Shown one piece after another: positions 8,339-15,867 of a stretch of 64,000 nucleotides of DNA. Origin of the DNA: CALHVX01 sp964640725. Lineage in GTDB: Bacteria > Pseudomonadota > Gammaproteobacteria > Pseudomonadales > Azotimanducaceae. The stretch spans positions 1 to 64,000 of the forward strand of contig CAZXIJ010000020.1 of the NCBI GenBank assembly GCA_964640725.1, read 5' to 3'. The notes under the pieces were generated by a model. It ran no database searches. It was given only the letters and a program-made list of their open reading frames with translations, and was not told where the DNA came from. Each line of letters opens with the position of its first letter. The stretch's first letter is position 1. The position numbers and the translations under genes were made by a program.

Positions 8339-9782
8339 ACGCCGCGAGCGCCCGCTCGCGCGCGGCCTTGTGGTCAACGATAGGGCCCGGGTAGCCGGCC
8401 GGTTTGTCTGGCGCGGTCCAGGGCTCAAAGAAGTACTTTTTGCGGCCAGCCTGCAGCTGCCCCTGGAGCGGTTTCAACTCCGGGACCTGGGCGACGACGA
8501 AGGCCCCGTCGGGGTCGTAGCGTTCCGCCTGGGAGGTGGGGTTGAAGATACGGAAGTAAGGCGCGGCGTCTGTACCGGTGGATGCCGACCATTGCCAACC
8601 GCCGTTGTTGGCCGCGAAGTCGCCGTCGACCAGCTGTTGCATGAAGTAGCGCTCGCCCAGACGCCAATCCATGAGCAGGTGCTTGGTCAGGAACATGGCG
8701 GCAACCATGCGCAGCCGGTTGTGCATCCATCCGGTGCTGTTGAGCTGTCGCATGGCTGCGTCGACCAACGGATAGCCGGTGCGGCCCTCCTGCCAGGCCG
8801 CAAGCTCCTCGCGGTGATGGCGCCAGGGCAGTTGGTCCGTGTCTTCCTTGAACGCTCGACGCTTGTTGACGTGCGGGTAGTGGATCACAACATGGCGATA
8901 GAAGTCGCGCCAAACCAGCTCGCTAATCCACGTGTTGATGCCGACCTTGCCGGTGAACAGCTTCTCGCCGTTCGCGCGCCACGCAGCGGCCAGGCACTGG
9001 CGAGCAGAGATCGCTCCGATCGCCAGCCAGGGCGACAGCGTGCTGGTGCCGGCAACGGCAGGCAGGTCGCGCTGGGCCTCGTAACCCTCGATGCGCTGGG
9101 CAACGAAACGCTTGAGTCGCCGCTGCGCCTCTTCTTCGCCTCCCGGCCATTGCGCCTGATAGCGGTCACCGCTGATACCGTCAAAGGGCGATTGCAGGTC
9201 CAGGCACTCGTCGGTGCGGACGGCAACCTGCGCAATGTCTGGCGCGACGATCGGTGCGGCGCTCGCTCGGGGTCGCTTAATGGGCGAGCGGGCAGCTTCG
9301 GTCAGGTTCTTCGCCCAGCGCTTGCGGAATGGCGTGAAGACCGAGTACGGGTCGCCGTCATCCTTCGTGACTGCGCCTGGGGGCAGGATCGCACCGCCGT
9401 CGTGCAGCAGCAGACACAGGCCGGCGTCGCTGCAGGCGTTGGCGACCTTGGAGTCACGCACGCGCTCGTTGAGCGGAAACTCTTCGACGGCATGGATGTG
9501 GGTTGCCGCAACGGACCGCGCAATGCGCAGCAACACCCGAGGCGCGTCGGCAAAGCGATCGGCCTTGGCGATGACCAGGGGCACGCCCAGCTTCTTCAGG
9601 TCACCGTCCAGCGCCGCCAGGCAGCGGCGCAGAAAGGACAGCCTGGGCTCGCCGACGTCGTGGCTGCGCCACTGCGCCCCGGCCCAGAGAAACACCGCGA
9701 TTGCTGGCCCCGCCTCAAGCGCGGCGCTCAGCGCCTCGTGGTCCCGGGTCCGCAGATCATTCCGGAACCAGACGATGCGCAC
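8325..9782 (-). CDS. phrB: deoxyribodipyrimidine photolyase (class I CPD type)
   Basis: A 485-residue flavoprotein that uses blue or near-UV light to split cyclobutane pyrimidine dimers. The N-terminus MRIVWFRNDLRTRDHEAL is the photolyase alpha/beta antenna domain. The C-terminal FAD domain contains RTGYPLVDAAMRQL, GWMHNRLRMV, the SFLTKHLL-like segment FLTKHLLMDWRLGE, and NNGGWQWSASTGTDAAPYF, the signature of CPD photolyases. The start codon is GTG (9780-9782). It lies 3 bp downstream of the response regulator gene on the same strand, so the regulator and photolyase are probably one transcript. Length is normal for the family. Confidence 0.93.
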   Translation of the reverse strand: MRIVWFRNDLRTRDHEALSAALEAGPAIAVFLWAGAQWRSHDVGEPRLSFLRRCLAALDGDLKKLGVPLVIAKADRFADAPRVLLRIARSVAATHIHAVEEFPLNERVRDSKVANACSDAGLCLLLHDGGAILPPGAVTKDDGDPYSVFTPFRKRWAKNLTEAARSPIKRPRASAAPIVAPDIAQVAVRTDECLDLQSPFDGISGDRYQAQWPGGEEEAQRRLKRFVAQRIEGYEAQRDLPAVAGTSTLSPWLAIGAISARQCLAAAWRANGEKLFTGKVGINTWISELVWRDFYRHVVIHYPHVNKRRAFKEDTDQLPWRHHREELAAWQEGRTGYPLVDAAMRQLNSTGWMHNRLRMVAAMFLTKHLLMDWRLGERYFMQQLVDGDFAANNGGWQWSASTGTDAAPYFRIFNPTSQAERYDPDGAFVVAQVPELKPLQGQLQAGRKKYFFEPWTAPDKPAGYPGPIVDHKAARERALAAFKKS

Positions 9783-9785
9783 GAA

Positions 9786-10466
9786 TCAGCTGTCCAGCAA
9801 GCGGTACCCGCGGCCTGGCAGGGTTTCGATCAGCGCAGCGTCGAAGGGCTTGTCGACAACCTGACGCAGGTTGTACAGGTGACTGCGCAGGGCGTCGCTG
9901 TCGGGCACGTCTTCGCCCCACAGCTCGCGCTCGATGGTTTCCCGGGTGACGACCTTCGGGGCTTCGCGCATCAGAATTTTGAGAATGTCGAAGCCGGTAC
10001 GGGACAGCTTCAGCGCCTGGTCGTCGCGGGTCACTGTCAGGGTGTCGACGTCCAGAGCAATGGGGCCGACTTCGTAGCGCGCGGCCATGCCACGCTCCCG
10101 GCGAATCAGCGCCTCGATGCGAGCAACCAGCTCGGGCATATCGAACGGCTTGACCAGGTAGTCGTCACAGCCGACCTCGAAGCCGGTGAGCTTGTCCTCA
10201 AGCTGATCCCGGGCGGTAAGCATAATGATCGGCGTGGTTGAGCGCTCTTCCTCGCGCAGGCGGCGGCACACTTCAAGCCCGTCGATGCCCGGGAGCATGA
10301 TGTCCAGAACGATGGCGTCAAAGGTCGTCTCTGCGGCCAGGTTCATTGCCATGTTGCCGTCGCTGGCATAGTCGACCACGTAGCCGCTGGATTCCAGATA
10401 GGCCCCGGCCGTGGCGGCGAGTTCCTGATGGTCTTCGACGAGAAGGATGGTTGCTGCGTTGCTCAT
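9786..10466 (-). CDS. OmpR/PhoP-family response regulator
   Basis: A 226-residue two-domain regulator. The receiver domain has the acidic pair (VEDHQE, near residues 11-12), the phospho-acceptor in IVLDIMLPGIDG (Asp about 55) and the conserved Lys in LVKPFDMP (about 106). The C-terminal winged helix ends in RSHLYNLRQVVDKPFD and LPGRGYRLLD. It is co-oriented with the photolyase gene 3 bp downstream and probably receives phosphate from the kinase at 6980-8338. A tandem repeat that fits a PhoP-type box lies 52-72 bp upstream of its ATG, which suggests autoregulation. The regulon is unknown; control of photolyase is implied by the gene order. Confidence 0.9.
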   Translation of the reverse strand: MSNAATILLVEDHQELAATAGAYLESSGYVVDYASDGNMAMNLAAETTFDAIVLDIMLPGIDGLEVCRRLREEERSTTPIIMLTARDQLEDKLTGFEVGCDDYLVKPFDMPELVARIEALIRRERGMAARYEVGPIALDVDTLTVTRDDQALKLSRTGFDILKILMREAPKVVTRETIERELWGEDVPDSDALRSHLYNLRQVVDKPFDAALIETLPGRGYRLLDS

Positions 10467-10517
10467 GGGCTCAGGGTACGGCGGTTCTGCGAGGACGTGA
10501 AGTCTCAGAGCGATCTG

Positions 10518-10538
10518 GTGAACCACCTGTGAACCACC
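10518..10538 (-). promoter_or_regulatory. tandem PhoP-box-like repeat in the regulator/polB intergenic region
   Basis: Two exact 10-bp copies of GTGAACCACC occur with an 11-bp period (10518-10527 and 10529-10538). On the minus strand this reads GGTTCA-N5-GGTTCA, the layout of the direct-repeat boxes bound by PhoP/OmpR-type regulators (GTTTA-N5-GTTTA in enterobacterial PhoP). The repeat lies between the regulator gene (leftward) and DNA polymerase II (rightward), so it could control either or both. No clear -10 element was found next to it. Binding by the regulator at 9786-10466 is an inference. Confidence 0.5.
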
Positions 10539-10601
10539 GCAAAGGCCGTCCCGAACGGGCCTGTGGTCGATTGCAGCGGTGCGTTCGCGCACAATTGACC
10601 T

Positions 10602-12998
10602 GTGACCTATCGCGGATTCATCTATCAAGCCAGCTACCGGATCTACGGTGGCCAGCCCGTGGGCCATTACTATGGGCTGCTCGAAAACGGCGAGCGCTTT
10701 CTGGTTCGCGATCACCGCTCGGTGCCCACCTTTTACGTTCACGATCAGGACGCTGCAGCAGCTCGACGGCTGGGCGCGAAGCCCGGGCGCCTTGCAGGCG
10801 CGAAGCCCGGGCGCCTTGCAGGCGCGAAGCCTGGGCGCCCGCAGGGCGCCACCGTGCTGCACAGCTTTGCCGGCCGGCCGGTCAGCCCCTTTGTTGCCAA
10901 GGTGCCGGCAGATGTGCCGGCCGTGCGGGAACGATTGCACGATGCGGGGATCGACACCTTCGAGGCGGACCTGCGCTTTGCGTACCGGCGCCTGATCGAC
11001 GCTGGCATTCAGTGCGGGGTCGAGATCTCCGGCGCGGCGCAGCCGGGGCAGGATTCGGCCGGCACGGACTGGCTGTTTGACGATCCGGAGCTGCGCCCGG
11101 CCCGGGTGCAGGTCGCACCGCGGGTGCTGGCCTTCGATATCGAAACTGATCCTCAGCGCGATGCCTTGCTCGCCATTTCTCTGTACGGCTGCGGCGAGGC
11201 CCGCGTGCTGCTGTGCGATCCTGAATTGCGGCCTGTGCCTGCCGGGGTCGAGACCTTCGTTGACGAGGCAAGCCTGCTGCGACGGTTCGTCGATCGGGTT
11301 GCGGCAGTGGACCCGGACGTGCTGACCGGCTGGAACGTGATTGATTTCGACATCGCCCAGTTGCTGCGGTTTGCGGAGCGGGCTCGGGTGCCGCTGGCTC
11401 TGGGTCGAGACGCCGAGCGACCGCGGCTGCGGGAAGCCGAGGGCTACTTTGGCAGCAGCAACGTCGCGCTGACCGGTCGCCTGATTCTTGATGGCGTCGA
11501 CCTGTTGCGCGGCGCCTTCGTTGCCATGGAGTCCTACGCGCTCGATGCTGTCGCCCGAACGGTGCTGGGCGAGGGCAAAGTGCTCAAGGGTGATGCCCGG
11601 AATCGCCTGGGCGAGATCCTGTCGGGCTACCGCAACGATCTGCCGGCCTTTTGCGCTTACTCCCTGGCCGATTCCCGGTTGGTGATCGATATTCTGGAGC
11701 GCCTCAAGCTGATCGATCTCGCCTTTGAGCGCGGGCAGCTCACGGGCATGACCCCGGATCGGGTGTCCGCCAGCATCGCGTCTTTCGACTACCTCTACAT
11801 CAGCCAGCTGCACCGTCGCGGCATTGTCGCGCCGACGCTGCGGCGAGATGGCGACCGCGCGCGGCTGCCGCAGGCTGGCGGCCAGGTCTTTGAGCCGCAG
11901 GTGGGCCACTACCGAAACGTCTGGGTCTTCGACTTCAAGAGTCTGTATCCAAGCATTATTCGAACGTTCAATATCGATCCGCTCGCCTACCGCGGCCAGA
12001 GCGACGAGTCGCCGCCCGGCGCTGACGTGATTGAGGTGGGGGGCGCACGCTTTGACCGGGCGCCAGCGATCCTGCCCGGGCTGCTGGACGAGTTGTTTCC
12101 GCGCCGCGCCGAGGCCCGGGCGGCGGGCGATACGGTGGCGGCCCAGGCCATCAAGATCCTGATGAACTCCTGCTACGGCGTGCTTGGCACGTCGGCCTGC
12201 CGCTTCTTTAACCCGGACATCGCCAATGCCATTACCGGCGAGGGGCGCCGGCTGCTCAGCTGGGCTCGGGACTGGTTTGGCGAGCGCGGCTACCAGGTGC
12301 TGTACGGCGACACGGACAGTCTCTTCGTGCACGCAGGCGAGGCCGACAACGTGCTGCAGCAGGGCGCCCGGTTAGCCGCGCAGCTGAACGCCGCGCTGGC
12401 GAGCACGCTGGCGCGCAGCCACCAGGTTCGCAGCCACCTGGAGCTCGAATTCGAGAAGTGCTACGAGCAGCTGGTGCTGCCGGCGCTTCGAGGCGGCAGC
12501 GGCGGCGCGCGGAAACGGTATGTTGGTCTGCGCGACGGCGCACCGGAGTTTGTGGGGATGGAAGTGGTGCGCCGGGACTGGACAGCGCTCGCCCGCAACA
12601 CCCAACGGGCTCTGTACGAGCGGCTGTTTGCCGAGCAGGATGTTGCCGGCTATCTGACCGAGCGCGTGCAGGCGCTGCGAGCGGGCGCGCTCAATGACGA
12701 GCTGGTCTATCGCAAAGGGCTGCGCAAACCCGTTGCCGAGTACACTGCCAGCACGCCACCGCACGTACAGGCCGCGCGCAAGATGTCTGGTGCCGGTCAA
12801 GGGGGCGGGCGTCGGCAGGTCATCGAGTATCTGATGACCGTTGCGGGGCCGGAGCCATTGCGCGAAAGCCGGTCAGCGCTGGACCTGGAACACTACGTGC
12901 AAAAGCAGCTGCGGCCGATCGCCGAGCCGGTGCTGGACCTCCTTGGGCTGCAGTTCGCCCAGGTCGTTGGCGATGACCGGCAGCTGGGATTGTTTTGA
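10602..12998 (+). CDS. polB: DNA polymerase II (family B) with an in-frame repeat
   Basis: A 798-residue family B polymerase, close to the size of the E. coli enzyme, with proofreading exonuclease and polymerase modules. Exo I is VLAFDIETDP (Asp 179, Glu 181), Exo II is LTGWNVIDFD, and Exo III is YSLADSRLV. Polymerase motif A is DFKSLYPSI (near 444), motif B is KILMNSCYG, and motif C is YGDTDS (568-573). The enzyme is used in repair and translesion or restart synthesis. The start is GTG at 10602. The N-terminal domain contains a tandem repeat of GAKPGRLA (residues 58-81), which E. coli Pol II does not have to my knowledge. All catalytic residues are present, so activity is expected. Confidence 0.93.
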   Translation: MTYRGFIYQASYRIYGGQPVGHYYGLLENGERFLVRDHRSVPTFYVHDQDAAAARRLGAKPGRLAGAKPGRLAGAKPGRPQGATVLHSFAGRPVSPFVAKVPADVPAVRERLHDAGIDTFEADLRFAYRRLIDAGIQCGVEISGAAQPGQDSAGTDWLFDDPELRPARVQVAPRVLAFDIETDPQRDALLAISLYGCGEARVLLCDPELRPVPAGVETFVDEASLLRRFVDRVAAVDPDVLTGWNVIDFDIAQLLRFAERARVPLALGRDAERPRLREAEGYFGSSNVALTGRLILDGVDLLRGAFVAMESYALDAVARTVLGEGKVLKGDARNRLGEILSGYRNDLPAFCAYSLADSRLVIDILERLKLIDLAFERGQLTGMTPDRVSASIASFDYLYISQLHRRGIVAPTLRRDGDRARLPQAGGQVFEPQVGHYRNVWVFDFKSLYPSIIRTFNIDPLAYRGQSDESPPGADVIEVGGARFDRAPAILPGLLDELFPRRAEARAAGDTVAAQAIKILMNSCYGVLGTSACRFFNPDIANAITGEGRRLLSWARDWFGERGYQVLYGDTDSLFVHAGEADNVLQQGARLAAQLNAALASTLARSHQVRSHLELEFEKCYEQLVLPALRGGSGGARKRYVGLRDGAPEFVGMEVVRRDWTALARNTQRALYERLFAEQDVAGYLTERVQALRAGALNDELVYRKGLRKPVAEYTASTPPHVQAARKMSGAGQGGGRRQVIEYLMTVAGPEPLRESRSALDLEHYVQKQLRPIAEPVLDLLGLQFAQVVGDDRQLGLF
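10773..10844 (+). repeat. 24-bp in-frame tandem repeat inside polB
   Basis: Three consecutive 24-bp units encode GAKPGRLA, GAKPGRLA and GAKPGRPQ. The first two are nearly identical in DNA and the third has diverged. Each junction contains GCGCCTTGCAGGCGC, an inverted repeat able to form a small hairpin. The unit is a multiple of three, so copy changes would keep the reading frame. It lies in the N-terminal domain of DNA polymerase II, before the exonuclease motifs. Confidence 0.85.
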
Positions 12999-13009
12999 CA
13001 GGAGATTTT

Positions 13010-13945
13010 GTGAGCGACACCACTTCTGCCGCTTTGAAGGGCCAACGTTTTTTGCCGGTCGTGATCGCCTACGTCCTGGCCCTCGCGGCAGCGGCGGCCA
13101 GCATGGCGATGCTGGCCGACTGGCTCGACGGCTCCCTGCTCTGGTTGGCCGCCGTCGGCGATCTGGTCGCGACGCTGGTGGTCTTTGGTTTTAGCGCGGC
13201 CTACCGCAATTCCAGTTTCTATGATCCTTACTGGAGCGTGGTGCCGCCGGTGTTGCTGGCTTACTGGATACTGGCTGCGGGCCTGCCGATCGATCTGCGC
13301 TCGGTGCTGCTGGCCGGGCTGGTCGGCTGGTGGGCGCTGCGGCTGACGCACAACTGGGCGCGAGGCTGGCACGGGCTTGGAGACGAAGACTGGCGTTACC
13401 GTCAGCTGCAGGCGCAGCTGGGCGTCGCATACTGGCCGGTCAGCCTGCTGGGCATCCATCTGATGCCGACGGTTTGGGTCTTTCTCGGTTGTCTGGGCCT
13501 TTACCTGGCCTCTGGCGCTGCCGAGGTCGACGGCCTGGCAGCCGCCTCACGGGCACCGCTGGGCTGGATGGACGGTGTTGCCGCCCTGGTCACGGCGGCA
13601 GCGGTCTGGCTGGAGCGTCGAGCGGATCTGGAGCTGCTGAAGTTTCGCGAGCAGCGCACGTCGGCCAGCGAGCTGCTGCGCACCGGTGTGTGGGCCTGGT
13701 GCCGGCACCCGAACTATCTGGGCGAAATCGGCTTCTGGGTGGGCGTTTGTCTGTTTGGCGTCGCCGCCAACCCGAGTGCCTGGTGGGTCTGGCTGGGCCC
13801 GGCGGTGATGATCGCCCTGTTTGCCGGCGTCACGATCAGCATGATCGAGCGCAAGCTGGCGGCGGCAAAACCGGGGTACGCCAGCTATCAAGCTGCCGTG
13901 CCCCGGCTGGTCCCCCTCTTTCGCCGCCGGTGGCCCGGCGGCTAG
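13010..13945 (+). CDS. DUF1295 membrane protein (steroid reductase-like fold)
   Basis: A 311-residue integral membrane protein. The central motif YDPYWSVVPP and the C-terminal LLRTGVWAWCRHPNYLGEIGF, followed by ERKLAAAKPGYASYQAAVP, identify DUF1295, a family related to isoprenylcysteine methyltransferases and steroid 5-alpha reductases that bind NADPH or S-adenosylmethionine at the membrane. The substrate is not known. GTG 13010 is preferred because AGGAG sits 5 bp upstream (13000-13004); the gene follows polB after 11 bp. It belongs to the same loosely clustered group as DUF2878, DUF6134 and photolyase. Confidence 0.83.
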   Translation: MSDTTSAALKGQRFLPVVIAYVLALAAAAASMAMLADWLDGSLLWLAAVGDLVATLVVFGFSAAYRNSSFYDPYWSVVPPVLLAYWILAAGLPIDLRSVLLAGLVGWWALRLTHNWARGWHGLGDEDWRYRQLQAQLGVAYWPVSLLGIHLMPTVWVFLGCLGLYLASGAAEVDGLAAASRAPLGWMDGVAALVTAAAVWLERRADLELLKFREQRTSASELLRTGVWAWCRHPNYLGEIGFWVGVCLFGVAANPSAWWVWLGPAVMIALFAGVTISMIERKLAAAKPGYASYQAAVPRLVPLFRRRWPGG

Positions 13946-13964
13946 CGGCTTTGCCGCTGGCGGG

Positions 13965-14324
13965 CTACCGCTCGGCGACTTCGACGGTCACGCTGCCCCG
14001 GCTGTTGCGGAACTGGCCGCGATCAATGTTCTGGCTGAACAGGGTGCGTCCGCTCAGGCTGGTTTCGCAGTTGATGCGGACCCTGACCCGATCGCCGTCT
14101 TCCCAGCGGCTGCCATTGATGAAGTACGCACGCTCAGAGTCCGTCGCGCTGGTCAGGTAGTTCCTGTTGGTGGTCAGACCGCGGCTGGACTGCTGTGCCA
14201 TGTCAACGCACTTGCTGTAACCGCGAAACTCGGCGGGGTTGCTGGGCTTGGCCAGGGCGCTGCCGCTGGCCAGAACTGCGCCGCCGAACAGCGTCATGCT
14301 GATGATTTTCTTGGAAAAATTCAT
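13965..14324 (-). CDS. small secreted protein of unknown function
   Basis: A 119-residue protein with a clear signal peptide (MNFSKKIISMTLFGGAVLAS, cleavage likely after ALA near residue 25). The mature part is about 94 residues with two cysteines (in YSKCVDM and INCETS) that could form a disulfide, and a beta-rich C-terminus (RVRVRINCE, SVTVEVAER). The ATG at 14324 is preceded by GGAGCTCCTTC. It is divergent from a LysR-type regulator across a 177-bp spacer that contains several operator-like sequences, so it is probably the regulator's target. I do not recognise the family. Confidence 0.75.
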   Translation of the reverse strand: MNFSKKIISMTLFGGAVLASGSALAKPSNPAEFRGYSKCVDMAQQSSRGLTTNRNYLTSATDSERAYFINGSRWEDGDRVRVRINCETSLSGRTLFSQNIDRGQFRNSRGSVTVEVAER

Positions 14325-14387
14325 GAAGGAGCTCCTTGATTGGGGACCGATGGCTCGGTGATCTTTGCCTTGCCGGGGGACCCGTTT

Positions 14388-14398
14388 GGACAATGTCC
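14388..14398. promoter_or_regulatory. perfect palindrome GGACAATGTCC
   Basis: An 11-bp palindrome with one central base lies 64-74 bp upstream of the small secreted protein gene, between it and the LysR regulator. It is a candidate operator, but could be chance at this length. Confidence 0.3.
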
Positions 14399-14419
14399 GA
14401 CAAGTCGTGCCCAACAAGT

Positions 14420-14467
14420 GTTACCTAAAGTAACGTCAGATACTGGTTCTGGGAACATAAGTAACGT
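14420..14467. promoter_or_regulatory. LysR-type operator region with T-N11-A motif and spaced repeat
   Basis: GTTACCTAAAGTAAC (14420-14434) is a perfect interrupted inverted repeat and contains the T-N11-A core of LysR boxes. The 9-mer AAGTAACGT occurs in it (14428-14436) and again at 14459-14467, 31 bp later, close to three helical turns. The second copy abuts TATAAG (14467-14472), a possible -10 for the LysR gene at 14502; the matching -35 position is weak. The layout fits an autoregulated LysR gene that also controls the divergent secreted-protein gene. Confidence 0.5.
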
Positions 14468-14501
14468 ATAAGCAGATTCTCAGTTTTGTTTAGGACCAGC
14501 G

Positions 14502-15482
14502 ATGCCACTCCAAGGACAAGGTCAGAGTCCGCTCGAGCTGGACTGGAACCTGGTCAGAACCTTCGTCGCCGTGGTCGATGCCGGCAGCCTGGCAGGCGCG
14601 GGCCGTGCGCTGCGGCTTGCCCACCCAACCGTTGCCCGACACATTCAGCAACTGGAGCAGCAGCTCGGGCTGACCCTCTTCAACCGCACCAAGCAGGGAC
14701 TGGTGCTGAACCGGGAAGGCACAGCGCTGGCTTCCCAGGCCCGGGCCATGCGGCAGCAAGCGGTTGCCTTCGAGCGGCTGTCTGACACGGTGCGCAGCGC
14801 GCCGCTGCCGCATATTCGGATCACTGTGGCGGAGCTGTTAATGGAGGTGGTGCCTGGCATCCTGTTGACCAGCCTGGCGACGGGACCGGCGGCCGGGGTC
14901 CCCGTGGAGTTCATTGTTGCCAACGAGCAGCTCAACCTGCTTGAACGGCAGGCCGATATTGCGGTGCGCCATGTTCGCCCGCAGCAGCAGGAGCTCATCT
15001 GTCGCCGTGTCGGCGAAGTCCCGATGTTGCCCTGTGCATCCCGGGCTTACCTTGCCGAGTACGGCCCGGTCGATCCCGACCGCCTGAACCACCACCGCTT
15101 TATCGACGGTGCGGAGCACAGCCGCTTTCAGCAGGGCGCTGCCAGCGTCGGCGTTTTTCTGCCGGATAGCGGCATCGTTTTTCGCAGCGAGTCCCTGGTC
15201 GCGCAGCGGGCCGCGATGCAGGCGGGCTGGGGCATCGCTGCGCTGCCGCTGCCAATGCTCAACGCGTTGCCTGACGCTGAGCCGGTCATGACCGGAGGCG
15301 TCGCGGTGGCCATCGATGTGTGGCTGGTGGCGCGGCCGGAGCTGCGCAACACGCTGCAGCTGAAAGCGATTTTCGATCACCTGGGCGATGCGCTGGCGAA
15401 GCGCCTGGCCCATGAGATGCCGGCCTTGCCGCGCTACACGCCGCCGGTCAGTCCATCGACGGCGGACGGCGGTTCTGCTTGA
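14502..15482 (+). CDS. LysR-family transcriptional regulator
   Basis: A 326-residue regulator. The N-terminal winged helix-turn-helix is typical: LDWNLVRTFVAVVDAGSL, then AHPTVARHIQQLEQQLG and LFNRTKQGLVLNREG. Residues about 95-295 form the two-lobed effector domain. The variant start of the helix-turn-helix (DWNLVRTF, and ALRLAHPTVARHI) resembles regulators that act on single neighbouring genes. It is divergent from the small secreted protein, with a T-N11-A box between. Its 3' end overlaps the convergent arfB gene by 35 bp. The effector ligand is unknown. Confidence 0.9.
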   Translation: MPLQGQGQSPLELDWNLVRTFVAVVDAGSLAGAGRALRLAHPTVARHIQQLEQQLGLTLFNRTKQGLVLNREGTALASQARAMRQQAVAFERLSDTVRSAPLPHIRITVAELLMEVVPGILLTSLATGPAAGVPVEFIVANEQLNLLERQADIAVRHVRPQQQELICRRVGEVPMLPCASRAYLAEYGPVDPDRLNHHRFIDGAEHSRFQQGAASVGVFLPDSGIVFRSESLVAQRAAMQAGWGIAALPLPMLNALPDAEPVMTGGVAVAIDVWLVARPELRNTLQLKAIFDHLGDALAKRLAHEMPALPRYTPPVSPSTADGGSA

Positions 15483-15867
15483 CCTTGCCGCGTTGCTGTT
15501 TGGTCTGCTTGTGACGCTCCTTGCTGGCGCGGCTCGGGCGCGTGGCGACGCGCTGCTTTGGAGCCACATGCGCCCGGGCCAACATGGCTTCCAGCCGGTC
15601 CAGAGCATCTTCCCGGTTGCGGCGCTGGGACCGAAAGCGGTCTGCGAAGATGGTGATTGCCTCGTCGCCGCTGGCCAGGTGGCTGGCGTGGTGCAGGAGC
15701 CGCTCCCGGGCGGCGCGATTGAGCTGCGAGTTGCCCAGGGTCAGGCGCAGCTGCACGCCGGTGGCGACCTTGTTGACGTTTTGCCCGCCTGGCCCACGGC
15801 TGCGCACGAAGCGCTCGCTCAGAGACTCCGGCGGCAACGCATCGACATAGCGCCGTTCGCGACTCAC
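15448..15867 (-). CDS. arfB: alternative ribosome-rescue factor, peptidyl-tRNA hydrolase
   Basis: A 139-residue protein of the ICT1/ArfB family. The catalytic GGQ motif is in SRGPGGQNVNKVATGVQLRL (near residue 30), and the C-terminal tail is very basic (RPSRASKERHKQTKQQRGK), the part that enters the empty mRNA channel of stalled ribosomes. The protein releases nascent chains from ribosomes lacking a stop codon. GTG 15867 is chosen because it overlaps the stop of the upstream hydrolase gene by 4 bp and gives the family's usual length. It is the last gene of a three-gene leftward operon. Confidence 0.9.
   Translation of the reverse strand: MSRERRYVDALPPESLSERFVRSRGPGGQNVNKVATGVQLRLTLGNSQLNRAARERLLHHASHLASGDEAITIFADRFRSQRRNREDALDRLEAMLARAHVAPKQRVATRPSRASKERHKQTKQQRGKVKQNRRPPSMD

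Noticed and set aside
8124..10241. A 705-codon plus-strand open frame over photolyase and regulator
   Set aside because: It shadows two well-supported minus-strand genes.
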